NCBI GenBank assembly: GCA_035500675.1
Contig: DATJXA010000114.1
Span: 1-35,012, forward strand
Direction of reading: 5' to 3'
Source of the DNA: JAGVPT01 sp035500675
Lineage (GTDB): Bacteria > Bacteroidota > Ignavibacteria > UBA10030 > UBA8401
Length of the DNA: 35,012 bases
In this document: positions 26,583-32,851 of the stretch, in pieces
Layout: every line of letters starts with the position of its first letter
Numbering within the stretch: the first letter of the stretch is position 1
The notes under the pieces: generated by a model
The model's database searches: none
What the model was told of the DNA's origin: nothing
The model's input: only the letters and a program-made list of their open reading frames with translations
Position numbers and translations under genes: made by a program

Positions 26583-26768
26583 ATGATACTGCGAAAACAA
26601 CAGCTTGAACAACCTTTCCTTTTCTGGCTCGTGCGCGAATTTTGCAGCTTAGATAGAGAAATTCATGATGAATTGAAGCCAATCAGCAACCGGGAGTTTT
26701 ACCTTTGGGTATCCATGCTTTCCGCCGCGCTTTTGATTTATGGAGCAGTATTCCAGTTAGTCGCATAA
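26583..26768 (+). CDS. Small C-terminally anchored membrane protein, unknown
   Basis: A 61-residue protein starting at ATG 26583, with GGAGG four bases upstream (an in-frame TTG at 26556 is less likely). The first 35 residues are charged and helical (FLFWLVREFCSLDREIHDEL); residues about 38-60 (FYLWVSMLSAALLIYGAVFQ) form a single membrane helix that ends the protein, so it is probably tail-anchored with a cytosolic head. No family recognised. It has its own predicted promoter, diverges from the glycosidase gene, and is followed by a 200-nt structured stretch and a strong terminator. A regulatory or complex-stabilising small protein is possible; nothing in context names the partner. Confidence 0.65.
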   Translation: MILRKQQLEQPFLFWLVREFCSLDREIHDELKPISNREFYLWVSMLSAALLIYGAVFQLVA

Positions 26769-26859
26769 AAAAGTTCCTTCCCGTTTAAACCATTCGCACG
26801 CCCCGATTGTCTCTTAATTGTGCCTTCCTTAGAAAGCGAGGCCTGTTTAAAGTTCACAA

Positions 26860-27016
26860 ATCAAAGAAAGGCCTTTTACGAGAATCCCATTTCGAGAGAT
26901 TCTTCGCTAGCTTTCAAAAGAAGCGCACAATCGCAGTAAAAGTCCGGCTTGGAAGAAGGGAATGGCAGCTGGGACGGACGAAAGCCAATCGTGTGAATAG
27001 CACGGTTGGCTTTTTT
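26860..27016 (+). ncRNA. Candidate structured RNA or long 3' UTR ending in a terminator
   Basis: No coding frame is convincing here, yet hairpins follow one another: AGAATC/GATTCT (26881-26886/26898-26903), CGCT-CTTT/AAAG-AGCG (26905-26925), GTCC/GGAC around 26942-26974, then the terminator at 26981-27016. It may be a small RNA or the 3' UTR of the small membrane-protein gene. It does not match a known RNA family I can recall. The position before eutB invites a B12-riboswitch idea, but no B12 box or matching order of elements is present. Confidence 0.25.
26981..27016 (+). terminator. Strong rho-independent terminator
   Basis: A 13-bp stem (26981-26993 with 27001-27013, one G-U), a 7-nt loop and a T-run to 27016, followed by ATTT. 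It ends rightward transcription from the small membrane-protein gene or from a small RNA, insulating eutB. Confidence 0.85.
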
Positions 27017-27041
27017 ATTTCATCTATCGATAAACAATAGG

Positions 27042-27076
27042 ACAATTAACAATCAACAATGAACAATTAACAGTGG
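27042..27076. repeat. Heptanucleotide repeat, ACAATTA type
   Basis: Five consecutive 7-bp units: ACAATTA, ACAATCA, ACAATGA, ACAATTA, ACAGTGG. First block of a composite heptamer locus. Confidence 0.8.
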
Positions 27077-27148
27077 TAACGGCAGGCAGGTAGTCGACAA
27101 ACGTTTGGTTTCGGGTTTTTGATTTTGAACTCCGCATTTTGCATTAAA

Positions 27149-27176
27149 GAGTAAGGAGTAGGGAGTAAGGAGTAAG
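27149..27176. repeat. Heptanucleotide repeat, GAGTAAG type
   Basis: Four 7-bp units: GAGTAAG, GAGTAGG, GAGTAAG, GAGTAAG. The sequence between this block and the first (27105-27148) also drifts in a 7-bp rhythm (TTGGTTT, CGGGTTT, TTGATTT, TGAACTC, CGCATTT, TGCATTA). Confidence 0.8.
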
Positions 27177-27186
27177 ACCTCCGTCC

Positions 27187-27298
27187 CAAGAACCAAGAAC
27201 CAAGAACCAAGAACCAAGAACCAAGAACCAAGAACCAAGAACCAAGAACCAAGAACCAAGAACCAAGAACCAAGAACTACGAACTCCGAACCCCGAAC
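27187..27298. repeat. Heptanucleotide repeat, CAAGAAC type, 13 perfect plus 3 degenerate units
   Basis: CAAGAAC is repeated 13 times without error (27187-27277), then decays as TACGAAC, TCCGAAC, CCCGAAC (27278-27298). Because 7 is not a multiple of 3, the array is open in several frames (periodic WFLVLGS-type peptides on the minus strand); these are not genes. The array ends 95 bp before eutB. Confidence 0.95.
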
Positions 27299-27393
27299 TC
27301 CTTTAGATCGGAAAACATACCGCGCAATTTCCTCGCAGACAGGATTAAATAAAATTTTGAATTTGAACGGCTCGAAGACAGCGTAGCGGCCTT

Positions 27394-28770
27394 ATGCAAT
27401 TTCGGTCAACACTAGGAAAACAAGTTTATTTATTCGAGGACCTGAAATCGCTTCTTGCGAAGGCAACGCCGTTTCGCTCCGGAGACAACCTTGCCGGAAT
27501 TGCAGCGACAGACGGGAAGGAACGGGTCGCGGCGCAAATGGCTCTTGCAGACCTTCCGCTCAAAACATTCCTCACCGAACATATTGTTCCGTACGAAGAA
27601 GACGAGGTGACACGTCTCATTGTCGACGACGTCGATTTGGAAGCATTCGGTGAAATTTCCACCCTCACCGTCGGCGAATTCAGGAATTGGCTCTTGAGCG
27701 ACGATGCGGCGGGCGAATCACTTCGCCGGATCGCGCCGGGAGTGATGCCGGAGATGGCGGCCGCGGTGTGCAAAATCATGTCGAACCAGGACCTGATTCT
27801 CGCGGCAAAAAAATGTGAAATCGTCACGCGCTTCAGGAATACGCTCGGCATGAAAGGACGATTCTCTTCTCGCCTTCAACCAAACCATCCGACGGACGAC
27901 CCAAAAGGGATTGTCGCAGAAGTGATCGATGGTCTTCTTTATGGATGCGGAGACGCTGTCATCGGTGTTAATCCCGTTTCGGACAGTGTTCAGCAGACCA
28001 TACAGCTTCTCCACGTTCTTACTGCATTCCGCGAGCAATACGCGATTCCTACACAGACCTGCGTCCTGTCGCATGCTACCACAACTCTTCGGGCGATCGA
28101 ACAAGGCGCGCCGGTCGACCTGATGTTCCAATCGATCGCCGGGACGGAAAAAGCGAATGCAAGCTTCGGCATAAATCTATCGCTCCTTGCCGAGGCGAGG
28201 GACGCATGTCTTTCGCTCAAAAGGGGTCCGCTCGGCGACAATGTCATGTACTTTGAGACGGGCCAGGGGAGCGCACTATCTGCCAATGCGCATCATGGTG
28301 TCGACCAGCAAACTTGCGAAGTGCGCGCGTATGCCGTTGCGCGAAAATTTCAGCCGCTGATCGTCAACACCGTCGTCGGCTTCATCGGGCCCGAGTATTT
28401 ATACGACGGAAAACAAATTATTCGCGCAGGCCTTGAAGATCATTTTTGCGGAAAACTTCTCGGCCTTCCGATGGGCTGCGATGTGTGCTACACCAATCAC
28501 GCCGAGGCGGATCAGGACGACATGGACACGCTGTTGACGTTGCTTGCGCTGAGCGGCTGTACGTATGTTATGGGCGTTCCCGGTGCGGACGATATCATGT
28601 TGAATTACCAGAGCACATCCTTCCACGACGTGCTCTATGTCCGTACGATGCTCGGACTCCGCCCCGCTCCCGAGTTCGAACGATGGCTGATAGAGATGAA
28701 TATCATGGATGAACACTGCTCGCTTCTTCCGGCAAATACGCAAAACAAACTTCTTTTGGCCCGATTATGA
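27394..28770 (+). CDS. eutB: Ethanolamine ammonia-lyase, large subunit
   Basis: A 458-residue protein, very close to the E. coli length (453). With EutC it splits ethanolamine into acetaldehyde and ammonia using adenosylcobalamin. EutB is a TIM barrel holding the active site; family sequence is recognisable throughout (FRNTLGMKGRFSSRLQPNHPTDD, GDAVIGVNPVSDS, MYFETGQGSALSANAHHGVDQQT, HFCGKLLGLPMGCDVCYTNHAEADQDD). The stop overlaps the eutC ATG (ATGA). No eutA reactivase, no microcompartment shell genes and no eutD/E/G lie nearby, so this is a stand-alone lyase, probably used for nitrogen or simple carbon from ethanolamine. No clear ribosome binding site precedes the ATG. Confidence 0.97.
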   Translation: MQFRSTLGKQVYLFEDLKSLLAKATPFRSGDNLAGIAATDGKERVAAQMALADLPLKTFLTEHIVPYEEDEVTRLIVDDVDLEAFGEISTLTVGEFRNWLLSDDAAGESLRRIAPGVMPEMAAAVCKIMSNQDLILAAKKCEIVTRFRNTLGMKGRFSSRLQPNHPTDDPKGIVAEVIDGLLYGCGDAVIGVNPVSDSVQQTIQLLHVLTAFREQYAIPTQTCVLSHATTTLRAIEQGAPVDLMFQSIAGTEKANASFGINLSLLAEARDACLSLKRGPLGDNVMYFETGQGSALSANAHHGVDQQTCEVRAYAVARKFQPLIVNTVVGFIGPEYLYDGKQIIRAGLEDHFCGKLLGLPMGCDVCYTNHAEADQDDMDTLLTLLALSGCTYVMGVPGADDIMLNYQSTSFHDVLYVRTMLGLRPAPEFERWLIEMNIMDEHCSLLPANTQNKLLLARL

Positions 28771-29528
28771 CCGATATCGAGCGCGAATCGCCGTGGAGAC
28801 ATCTGCGGAATTTTACCCCGGCGCGCATCGGCCTGGGCCGCACGGGCGGTTCTTTGCTCACCAGTGAGCTGTTGAAATTCAAGCTCGACCATGCACGAGC
28901 AAAAGATGCCATCGATTATGAATTGGATTTTAAAAAATTACGGGAAGCAGTCGGCTCATATTTTTCCGACGCGCTGGAACTCAAAACCAAAGCGACCGAC
29001 AGGTCTATGTATCTGCAGCGCCCCGACCTGGGAAGATCGCTTGATGAATATTCCGCGAACGTTCTAAAAGAATATCCATCCGTGCACAAAGATATCTGCA
29101 TCGTCGCCGCAGACGGCCTTTCTCCGCTTGCGCTGGAGCTTCAATTTGCGCCGCTCATGAAAACGCTCGTACCGCGCTTGCACGATGAAGGATTGGCATG
29201 CACCCCGCTTTGTCTGGTGAAACAAGGGCGGGTTGCGATTGGGGATGAGATCGGATATATGCTGCGCGCTACGCTTGTCGTTGTATGCATCGGAGAGCGG
29301 CCCGGATTAAGTTCGCCCGACAGTCTGGGGGTCTACTTGACGTATCAACCGAAACCGGGACGTACCGACGAGAGCCGCAATTGTGTCTCGAATATCAGGG
29401 CAGGAGGGTTGCACCTGGACATTGCGACTCATACAATATTTCACTTGGTCCAAAAGGCCTTTCGGCTAAAAATTTCGGGCGTGCAGCTTAAGGACGAATC
29501 CGATCCAAGAATGTTGGCGACGGAATAA
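28767..29528 (+). CDS. eutC: Ethanolamine ammonia-lyase, small subunit
   Basis: A 253-residue partner of EutB that helps bind adenosylcobalamin. Family sequences: ARIGLGRTGGSLLTSELLKF near the N-terminus, DICIVAADGLSPLALELQFAP in the middle, and GDEIGYMLRATLVVVCIGERPGL then SPDSLGVYLTYQPKPG toward the end, closing with the ISGVQLKDES stretch. It is shorter than E. coli EutC (295) mainly at the N-terminus, as is common outside enterobacteria. It is translationally coupled to eutB by an ATGA overlap. A weak hairpin follows. Confidence 0.96.
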   Translation: MTDIERESPWRHLRNFTPARIGLGRTGGSLLTSELLKFKLDHARAKDAIDYELDFKKLREAVGSYFSDALELKTKATDRSMYLQRPDLGRSLDEYSANVLKEYPSVHKDICIVAADGLSPLALELQFAPLMKTLVPRLHDEGLACTPLCLVKQGRVAIGDEIGYMLRATLVVVCIGERPGLSSPDSLGVYLTYQPKPGRTDESRNCVSNIRAGGLHLDIATHTIFHLVQKAFRLKISGVQLKDESDPRMLATE

Positions 29529-29539
29529 TTCTTAAAGGG

Positions 29540-29562
29540 AACGAATTTTATTTGGATTCGTT
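29540..29562 (+). terminator. Weak hairpin after eutBC
   Basis: AACGAAT (540-546 of this kb) and ATTCGTT form a 7-bp stem with a 9-nt AT-rich loop, 12 nt after the eutC stop. The following TATAG lacks a real T-run, so it may only stabilise the 3' end. Confidence 0.3.
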
Positions 29563-29619
29563 TATAGTTATTAGACTTGAAAGAGAATTGAACACCGTTG
29601 CCCCGATACTTGAGGAAAT

Positions 29620-30756
29620 GTGCTTGCAATAAATAAGTATTTTTTATCTTTTTCGGTTTTCATATCTTTACTACTGACTGCATTCTTTTTCGAGGCATGC
29701 AATTCTAATCCCGCGACGGTCGTCAGTTCCGTCAAAGCGCCGCTGGCTGACCTCCCGTCGGACCTCGCGGCGGATACGTTTTCAGTCGAAGGGTCTCCGA
29801 GCGCTCCGTACACGATGGTCGAGTTGAATCAAACGGGAGGCTTCAACGGATTCGTGGCGGTAAACGGAGAAGGGAAACCGGTCTGGTTTTTTCGGACACA
29901 AGGCGGGGCGAGCGGGTTCACAAGGAGACAAAATGGTGATTTTGTTTTTCTGGATGCGAAAGTCGGGCTCGTTGAAGTAACCGTGGATGGGCAAATAGTT
30001 CATACGCTGGCGCAAGAAAATCCTCCCGGCAGACATATGCATCATGACGTCACATCCACACCGCAGAACGCGATCTTATTTATCGCGGACGATTGGCAAA
30101 TGTGGAGAGATTCTTTGACGAACGGAGTTGCCTTATGGGAATGGGATCCGGAGAACGATTCCGTCATCAAACGCTGGAGTTCGTTTGACCATCTCGATCC
30201 GGACCTTGATCGCGGGTCGCGCTCGGTGGCGAGCGATTGGCTTCATGCGAACTCCGTTGCATTTGGCCCGTCGGGCGACGTGGTGTTAAGCTTGCATTTT
30301 CTCGATCAGATCGTTTCTCTCTCATCCGATTTTCAGACTATTCGTTGGCGGTTGGGAGGAATACGCGCAACGATTCCGGTTGCGGATCCGTTCAGCGGTC
30401 AGCATTGCGCTCGTGAGATTGCGCCGGGGCAAATTTTATTTTTGGATAACGGCTATGAAAGAACGGACGACAGATACTCCAGAGCTTTGGAGTTAGAGGT
30501 CTCGGGAAATACATCTCAGGAAGTGTGGCAATGGCGTCCGCCAAAGGACAACTGGGCCCGCATCATCGGCTCCGCTTTTCGTCTCCCGAACGGAAATACT
30601 GTCGTAGGATTCGGCACTTCTCCAGACCCGGCGCTTGGTTCAACGGGTCCCATCGAGGTCTACGAAGTTACTCAAGCGGGGGGAATTGTTTGGCATATGA
30701 TTCTCAGCGGCGGGGTTACGGCAATGTATCGGGCGACGCCATTCTTCGAATTCTAA
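29620..30756 (+). CDS. Arylsulfotransferase-like lipoprotein
   Basis: A 378-residue exported protein with a leader ending in FFFEAC (lipobox-like, Cys about 27). The rest is a beta-propeller of ASST type, which transfers sulfate between phenolic compounds without PAPS. Histidine motifs match the family: GRHMHHDVTST, DWLHANSVAFGPSGD (the HxN pair) and SGQHCAREIAPGQILFLDNG, in the order seen in ASST/arylsulfotransferase proteins. A catalytic role is therefore possible, but many family members are only propeller sensors or binding proteins. The start is GTG 29620; the overlapping ATG 29618 closes after four codons. An AGGAA stretch precedes the start. It follows eutC by 91 bp; functional linkage to ethanolamine use is not evident. 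Confidence 0.8.
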   Translation: MLAINKYFLSFSVFISLLLTAFFFEACNSNPATVVSSVKAPLADLPSDLAADTFSVEGSPSAPYTMVELNQTGGFNGFVAVNGEGKPVWFFRTQGGASGFTRRQNGDFVFLDAKVGLVEVTVDGQIVHTLAQENPPGRHMHHDVTSTPQNAILFIADDWQMWRDSLTNGVALWEWDPENDSVIKRWSSFDHLDPDLDRGSRSVASDWLHANSVAFGPSGDVVLSLHFLDQIVSLSSDFQTIRWRLGGIRATIPVADPFSGQHCAREIAPGQILFLDNGYERTDDRYSRALELEVSGNTSQEVWQWRPPKDNWARIIGSAFRLPNGNTVVGFGTSPDPALGSTGPIEVYEVTQAGGIVWHMILSGGVTAMYRATPFFEF

Positions 30757-30849
30757 ATTCATAGGCCATTTTTAAGTTAAACTCGCCCCTTTTTCATCTT
30801 GTCTATTGTAATACAGCATCACCACATCAATCACAAACAACAAACTGCC

Positions 30850-31182
30850 ATGAAAAAATTTTTGATTTCCGCAGCCTTAGGTATCCTTCTCGCCGCAGCA
30901 ACTCCTGCCTCGGCGCAGATCCATGTTGGACTTCACATTAATGTAGGTCCGCCACCGCCGCCAAGAGAAGAAGTAGTCCCTCGTCCTCGCGGTAATGTTG
31001 TTTGGATCGAGGGATACTATAAATGGCATCCGAGAAGGCATCGGTATACTTGGGTGCGCGGCCATTGGGAACGTCCGCCACATCCGCATTCCGTATGGGT
31101 TGCGGGTCGCTGGGAGCATCGCAACGGAGAATGGGTGTACTTCGAAGGCCGTTGGGAGACCGAGCGCGTTCGGAGACATTGA
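30850..31182 (+). CDS. WXXGXW-repeat (YXWXXGXW) secreted protein
   Basis: A 110-residue secreted protein; ATG 30850 starts a standard signal peptide (MKKFLISAALGILLAAATPA, cleaved near ASA/QI). An upstream in-frame start (30799) would bury it. The mature part has a proline stretch (GPPPPPRE) and then tandem copies of the aromatic motif: WIEGYYKW, YTWVRGHW, VWVAGRW, WVYFEGRW, spaced about 15-20 residues. This is the WXXGXW repeat family, very common in Gram-negative envelopes and without an assigned function. It is basic (many Arg and His), so may bind polyanions or the outer leaflet; that is speculation. A terminator follows. Confidence 0.85.
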   Translation: MKKFLISAALGILLAAATPASAQIHVGLHINVGPPPPPREEVVPRPRGNVVWIEGYYKWHPRRHRYTWVRGHWERPPHPHSVWVAGRWEHRNGEWVYFEGRWETERVRRH

Positions 31183-31215
31183 TCGATCCCCGGTTCGCCC
31201 GATTCAATTGTTTTG

Positions 31216-31250
31216 AAGCAGTCTCCGCGTTGAAGCGGGGACTGCTTTAC
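31216..31250 (+). terminator. Hairpin terminator after the WXXGXW gene
   Basis: A 13-bp stem, 31216-31228 with 31235-31247 (one G-U), with a 6-nt loop, followed by a short TTTAC. It lies 34 nt after the stop codon. The stem is strong but the T-run poor. Confidence 0.6.
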
Positions 31251-31281
31251 TTCCCATATTTTACTGCTAACAAATCCTTCT

Positions 31282-31485
31282 TTGCATGCTGGGTTTGCTT
31301 TAGGGGGAGAGCAAACCACACCAGTATTTTGGATTGACCGAGACACCATCCACATTAAAAAATTCATCATAGGAGATGTAATTCCAATCAGATTTTCCTA
31401 TCTTGATTTGAGAATCCCTGACAGGGAGACAACGGGAATTATTGCCGTAATTCTTTCGTTGGATGTTCAACTCAACCCCCTTTAA
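31282..31485 (+). CDS. Possible 67-residue protein or gene remnant
   Basis: An open frame that fills the gap before the cytochrome gene. From about residue 12 it reads like real protein (PVFWIDRDTIHIKKF, IPIRFSYLDLRIPDRE, GIIAVILSLDVQLNP), with alternating hydrophobic strands. However, the only start is a TTG without a ribosome binding site and no family is recognised. It may be a fragment of a decayed gene or chance. If it is not coding, 31251-31503 holds only the promoter and leader of the cytochrome gene. Confidence 0.25.
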   Translation: MHAGFALGGEQTTPVFWIDRDTIHIKKFIIGDVIPIRFSYLDLRIPDRETTGIIAVILSLDVQLNPL

Positions 31486-31503
31486 CATTATTGGAAGAGC
31501 GAT

Positions 31504-32253
31504 ATGAAGAAAGCGATTCTAGTGTTGGCGATGTGCGTGATGAGTATTCCTGCTTGGGCACAGCGGTGGGAATGGCCGGATCATGCAAAAAATCTGAAAG
31601 TATTGCCGGCAACCACAAACGGAAAAGAATTGCAGCGAGTGATGTATTCGTTTGCGAACGGCCTCGGCGTGCGGTGCGGTTATTGCCACGTCGAACAAGA
31701 AGGGAAAGGCTTTGGCGAGCCAGACTTTGCGTCGGACGCCAAACCCGAGAAAGACAAAGCGCGGCTGATGATGCAAATGGTCAAGGCAATCAACGGGGAA
31801 TATCTCTCGAAGCTCGGAATGGACAGCACGTCATCGTTGAAGGTTTCCTGCATCACCTGCCATCACGGCAATGCCGTCCCAATTCTTCTGGAGGATAAAC
31901 TGAAAAAAACCTTCGACCTTCACGGTATCGATTCTACCATCAGTCAATACCAGGCATTGCGCACGCAATATTACGGCGGTTTCACATATAATTTCAAAGA
32001 AGGAACGCTTGTCCAGTTGGCCGACGAGATCTCCGAAGATACTACGCAGCTGGCGGCTGCCGCAACAATTCTGAAGCTCAACATACAATTGTATCCCGAT
32101 TTTTCCTACTCGTACGCACGGCTTGGCGGCATTTATGAGAAAGAGGGGAATACTCAAGGCGCGATTGACAACTACAGTCAAGCGATAAAACTCGACCCGA
32201 GGAACGGCATGGCGAGGAGAGAGTTGGAGCGATTGCAGGGAAGTAAGAAATGA
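31504..32253 (+). CDS. Di-haem cytochrome c (reaction-centre cytochrome family) with TPR tail
   Basis: A 249-residue periplasmic protein, signal peptide 1-20 (AWAQ). Two haem-binding sites, CGYCH (58-62) and CITCH (116-120), with the intervening helix KARLMMQMVKAINGEYL supplying a possible Met ligand. This spacing and the preceding ELQRVMYSFANGLGVRC are typical of small members related to the photosynthetic reaction-centre cytochrome subunit (PF02276-like), which in non-phototrophs are soluble electron carriers of unknown partner. The C-terminal third (about 175-249) is a TPR segment (YSYARLGGIYEKEGNTQGAI and on), a docking site for another protein. The ATG has GGAAGAG 6-12 nt upstream. No oxidase or reductase gene is adjacent. 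Confidence 0.88.
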   Translation: MKKAILVLAMCVMSIPAWAQRWEWPDHAKNLKVLPATTNGKELQRVMYSFANGLGVRCGYCHVEQEGKGFGEPDFASDAKPEKDKARLMMQMVKAINGEYLSKLGMDSTSSLKVSCITCHHGNAVPILLEDKLKKTFDLHGIDSTISQYQALRTQYYGGFTYNFKEGTLVQLADEISEDTTQLAAAATILKLNIQLYPDFSYSYARLGGIYEKEGNTQGAIDNYSQAIKLDPRNGMARRELERLQGSKK

Positions 32254-32256
32254 CGC

Positions 32257-32378
32257 AAGTGAAAAATGCAAAGGCCAAAGTTACAGTGTAAGGTGAAAAA
32301 TTTAGAAAAATATTATTTCCCAACTTTAAACTTTTCACTGTAATTTTCCCTTTTGCATTTTGTACTTTGAATTTCTCG
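32257..32378. repeat. Heptad-phased imperfect inverted repeat
   Basis: Left arm 32257-32288 and right arm 32336-32368 are imperfect reverse complements. The core is TTACAGTG (32281-32288) with CACTGTAA (32336-32343), and the outer part is ATGCAAAGGCCAAAG against CCCTTTTGCATTTTG-like sequence. The right arm runs in 7-bp steps (TTTTCCC, TTTTGCA, TTTTGTA, CTTTGAA, TTTCTCG), the same rhythm as at 27105-27148. It starts 3 bp after the cytochrome stop and may also act as its transcript end. Confidence 0.6.
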
Positions 32379-32424
32379 CCAAGGATGATGCACTATTCCA
32401 CAAATAAATCCAAGAGAACCAGGC

Positions 32425-32766
32425 ATGGTCGTTTCGCAGGAACAAATCCAGAAAGAACTCGGCAAAGGTAAGCCGTACATTATTGCAATTCTTAAGAAGG
32501 GGAAGAAATTTGTTCTCGACAAAGCCCAAGCTGAGTCGATGAGGGCGAAGCACTTCGAGCATCTTTTTCAGCTTCGGGCTGAAGGCAAAGTTTCCGTTAT
32601 TTTCGGGACGAGGGAAAACGGGGAAGTGCGGTCTATCGAGCTGTTCCAGTTGTCCGACAGATCGGAAGTGGAGCGCCTTGTGAGCGAAGACCCGGCAGTT
32701 CAAGCAGAGCATTTTGCGTTCGAATTGCTCCAGATGACGGGACTGCCGGGGGATATGGTGAAATAA
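32425..32766 (+). CDS. YciI-like small protein
   Basis: A 113-residue cytosolic protein with the pattern of a YCII-related dimeric alpha/beta barrel (ferredoxin-like): YIIAILKKGKKF strand, KHFEHLFQLRAEGKVSVIFG helix-strand, then the family-type segment VSEDPAVQAEHFAFELLQM. The usual YciI His/Asp pair is only partly matched (KHFEHL, EDPAV), so catalysis is doubtful; members are mostly uncharacterised. It follows the heptad-phased repeat and precedes the MFS gene by 85 bp; no operon partner is obvious. The upstream CCAGG is a weak ribosome binding site. Confidence 0.65.
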   Translation: MVVSQEQIQKELGKGKPYIIAILKKGKKFVLDKAQAESMRAKHFEHLFQLRAEGKVSVIFGTRENGEVRSIELFQLSDRSEVERLVSEDPAVQAEHFAFELLQMTGLPGDMVK

Positions 32767-32851
32767 TCTAAGTTTGAATCCGCAGGAAATTTATTTTATG
32801 TCTGTGGCAACATGCAATCCCAAAGCTAAACACTAACCACGCCCCATCCTC

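Noticed and set aside
26905..27016. Resemblance to a c-di-GMP-I riboswitch (GGGACG...AAAGCC words) or a B12 riboswitch upstream of eutB
   Set aside because: The words occur, but the other invariant parts (GGCAAACC-like and GGTAGC segments; B12 box) are missing, and the terminator separates the element from eutB.
27053..27273. Two minus-strand open frames encoding repeated WFLVLGS peptides
   Set aside because: They are produced by the 7-bp CAAGAAC array read in different frames; no start signal, and the frame is a by-product of the repeat.
27149..27298. CRISPR array
   Set aside because: Units are 7 bp, contiguous and without spacers; no cas genes.
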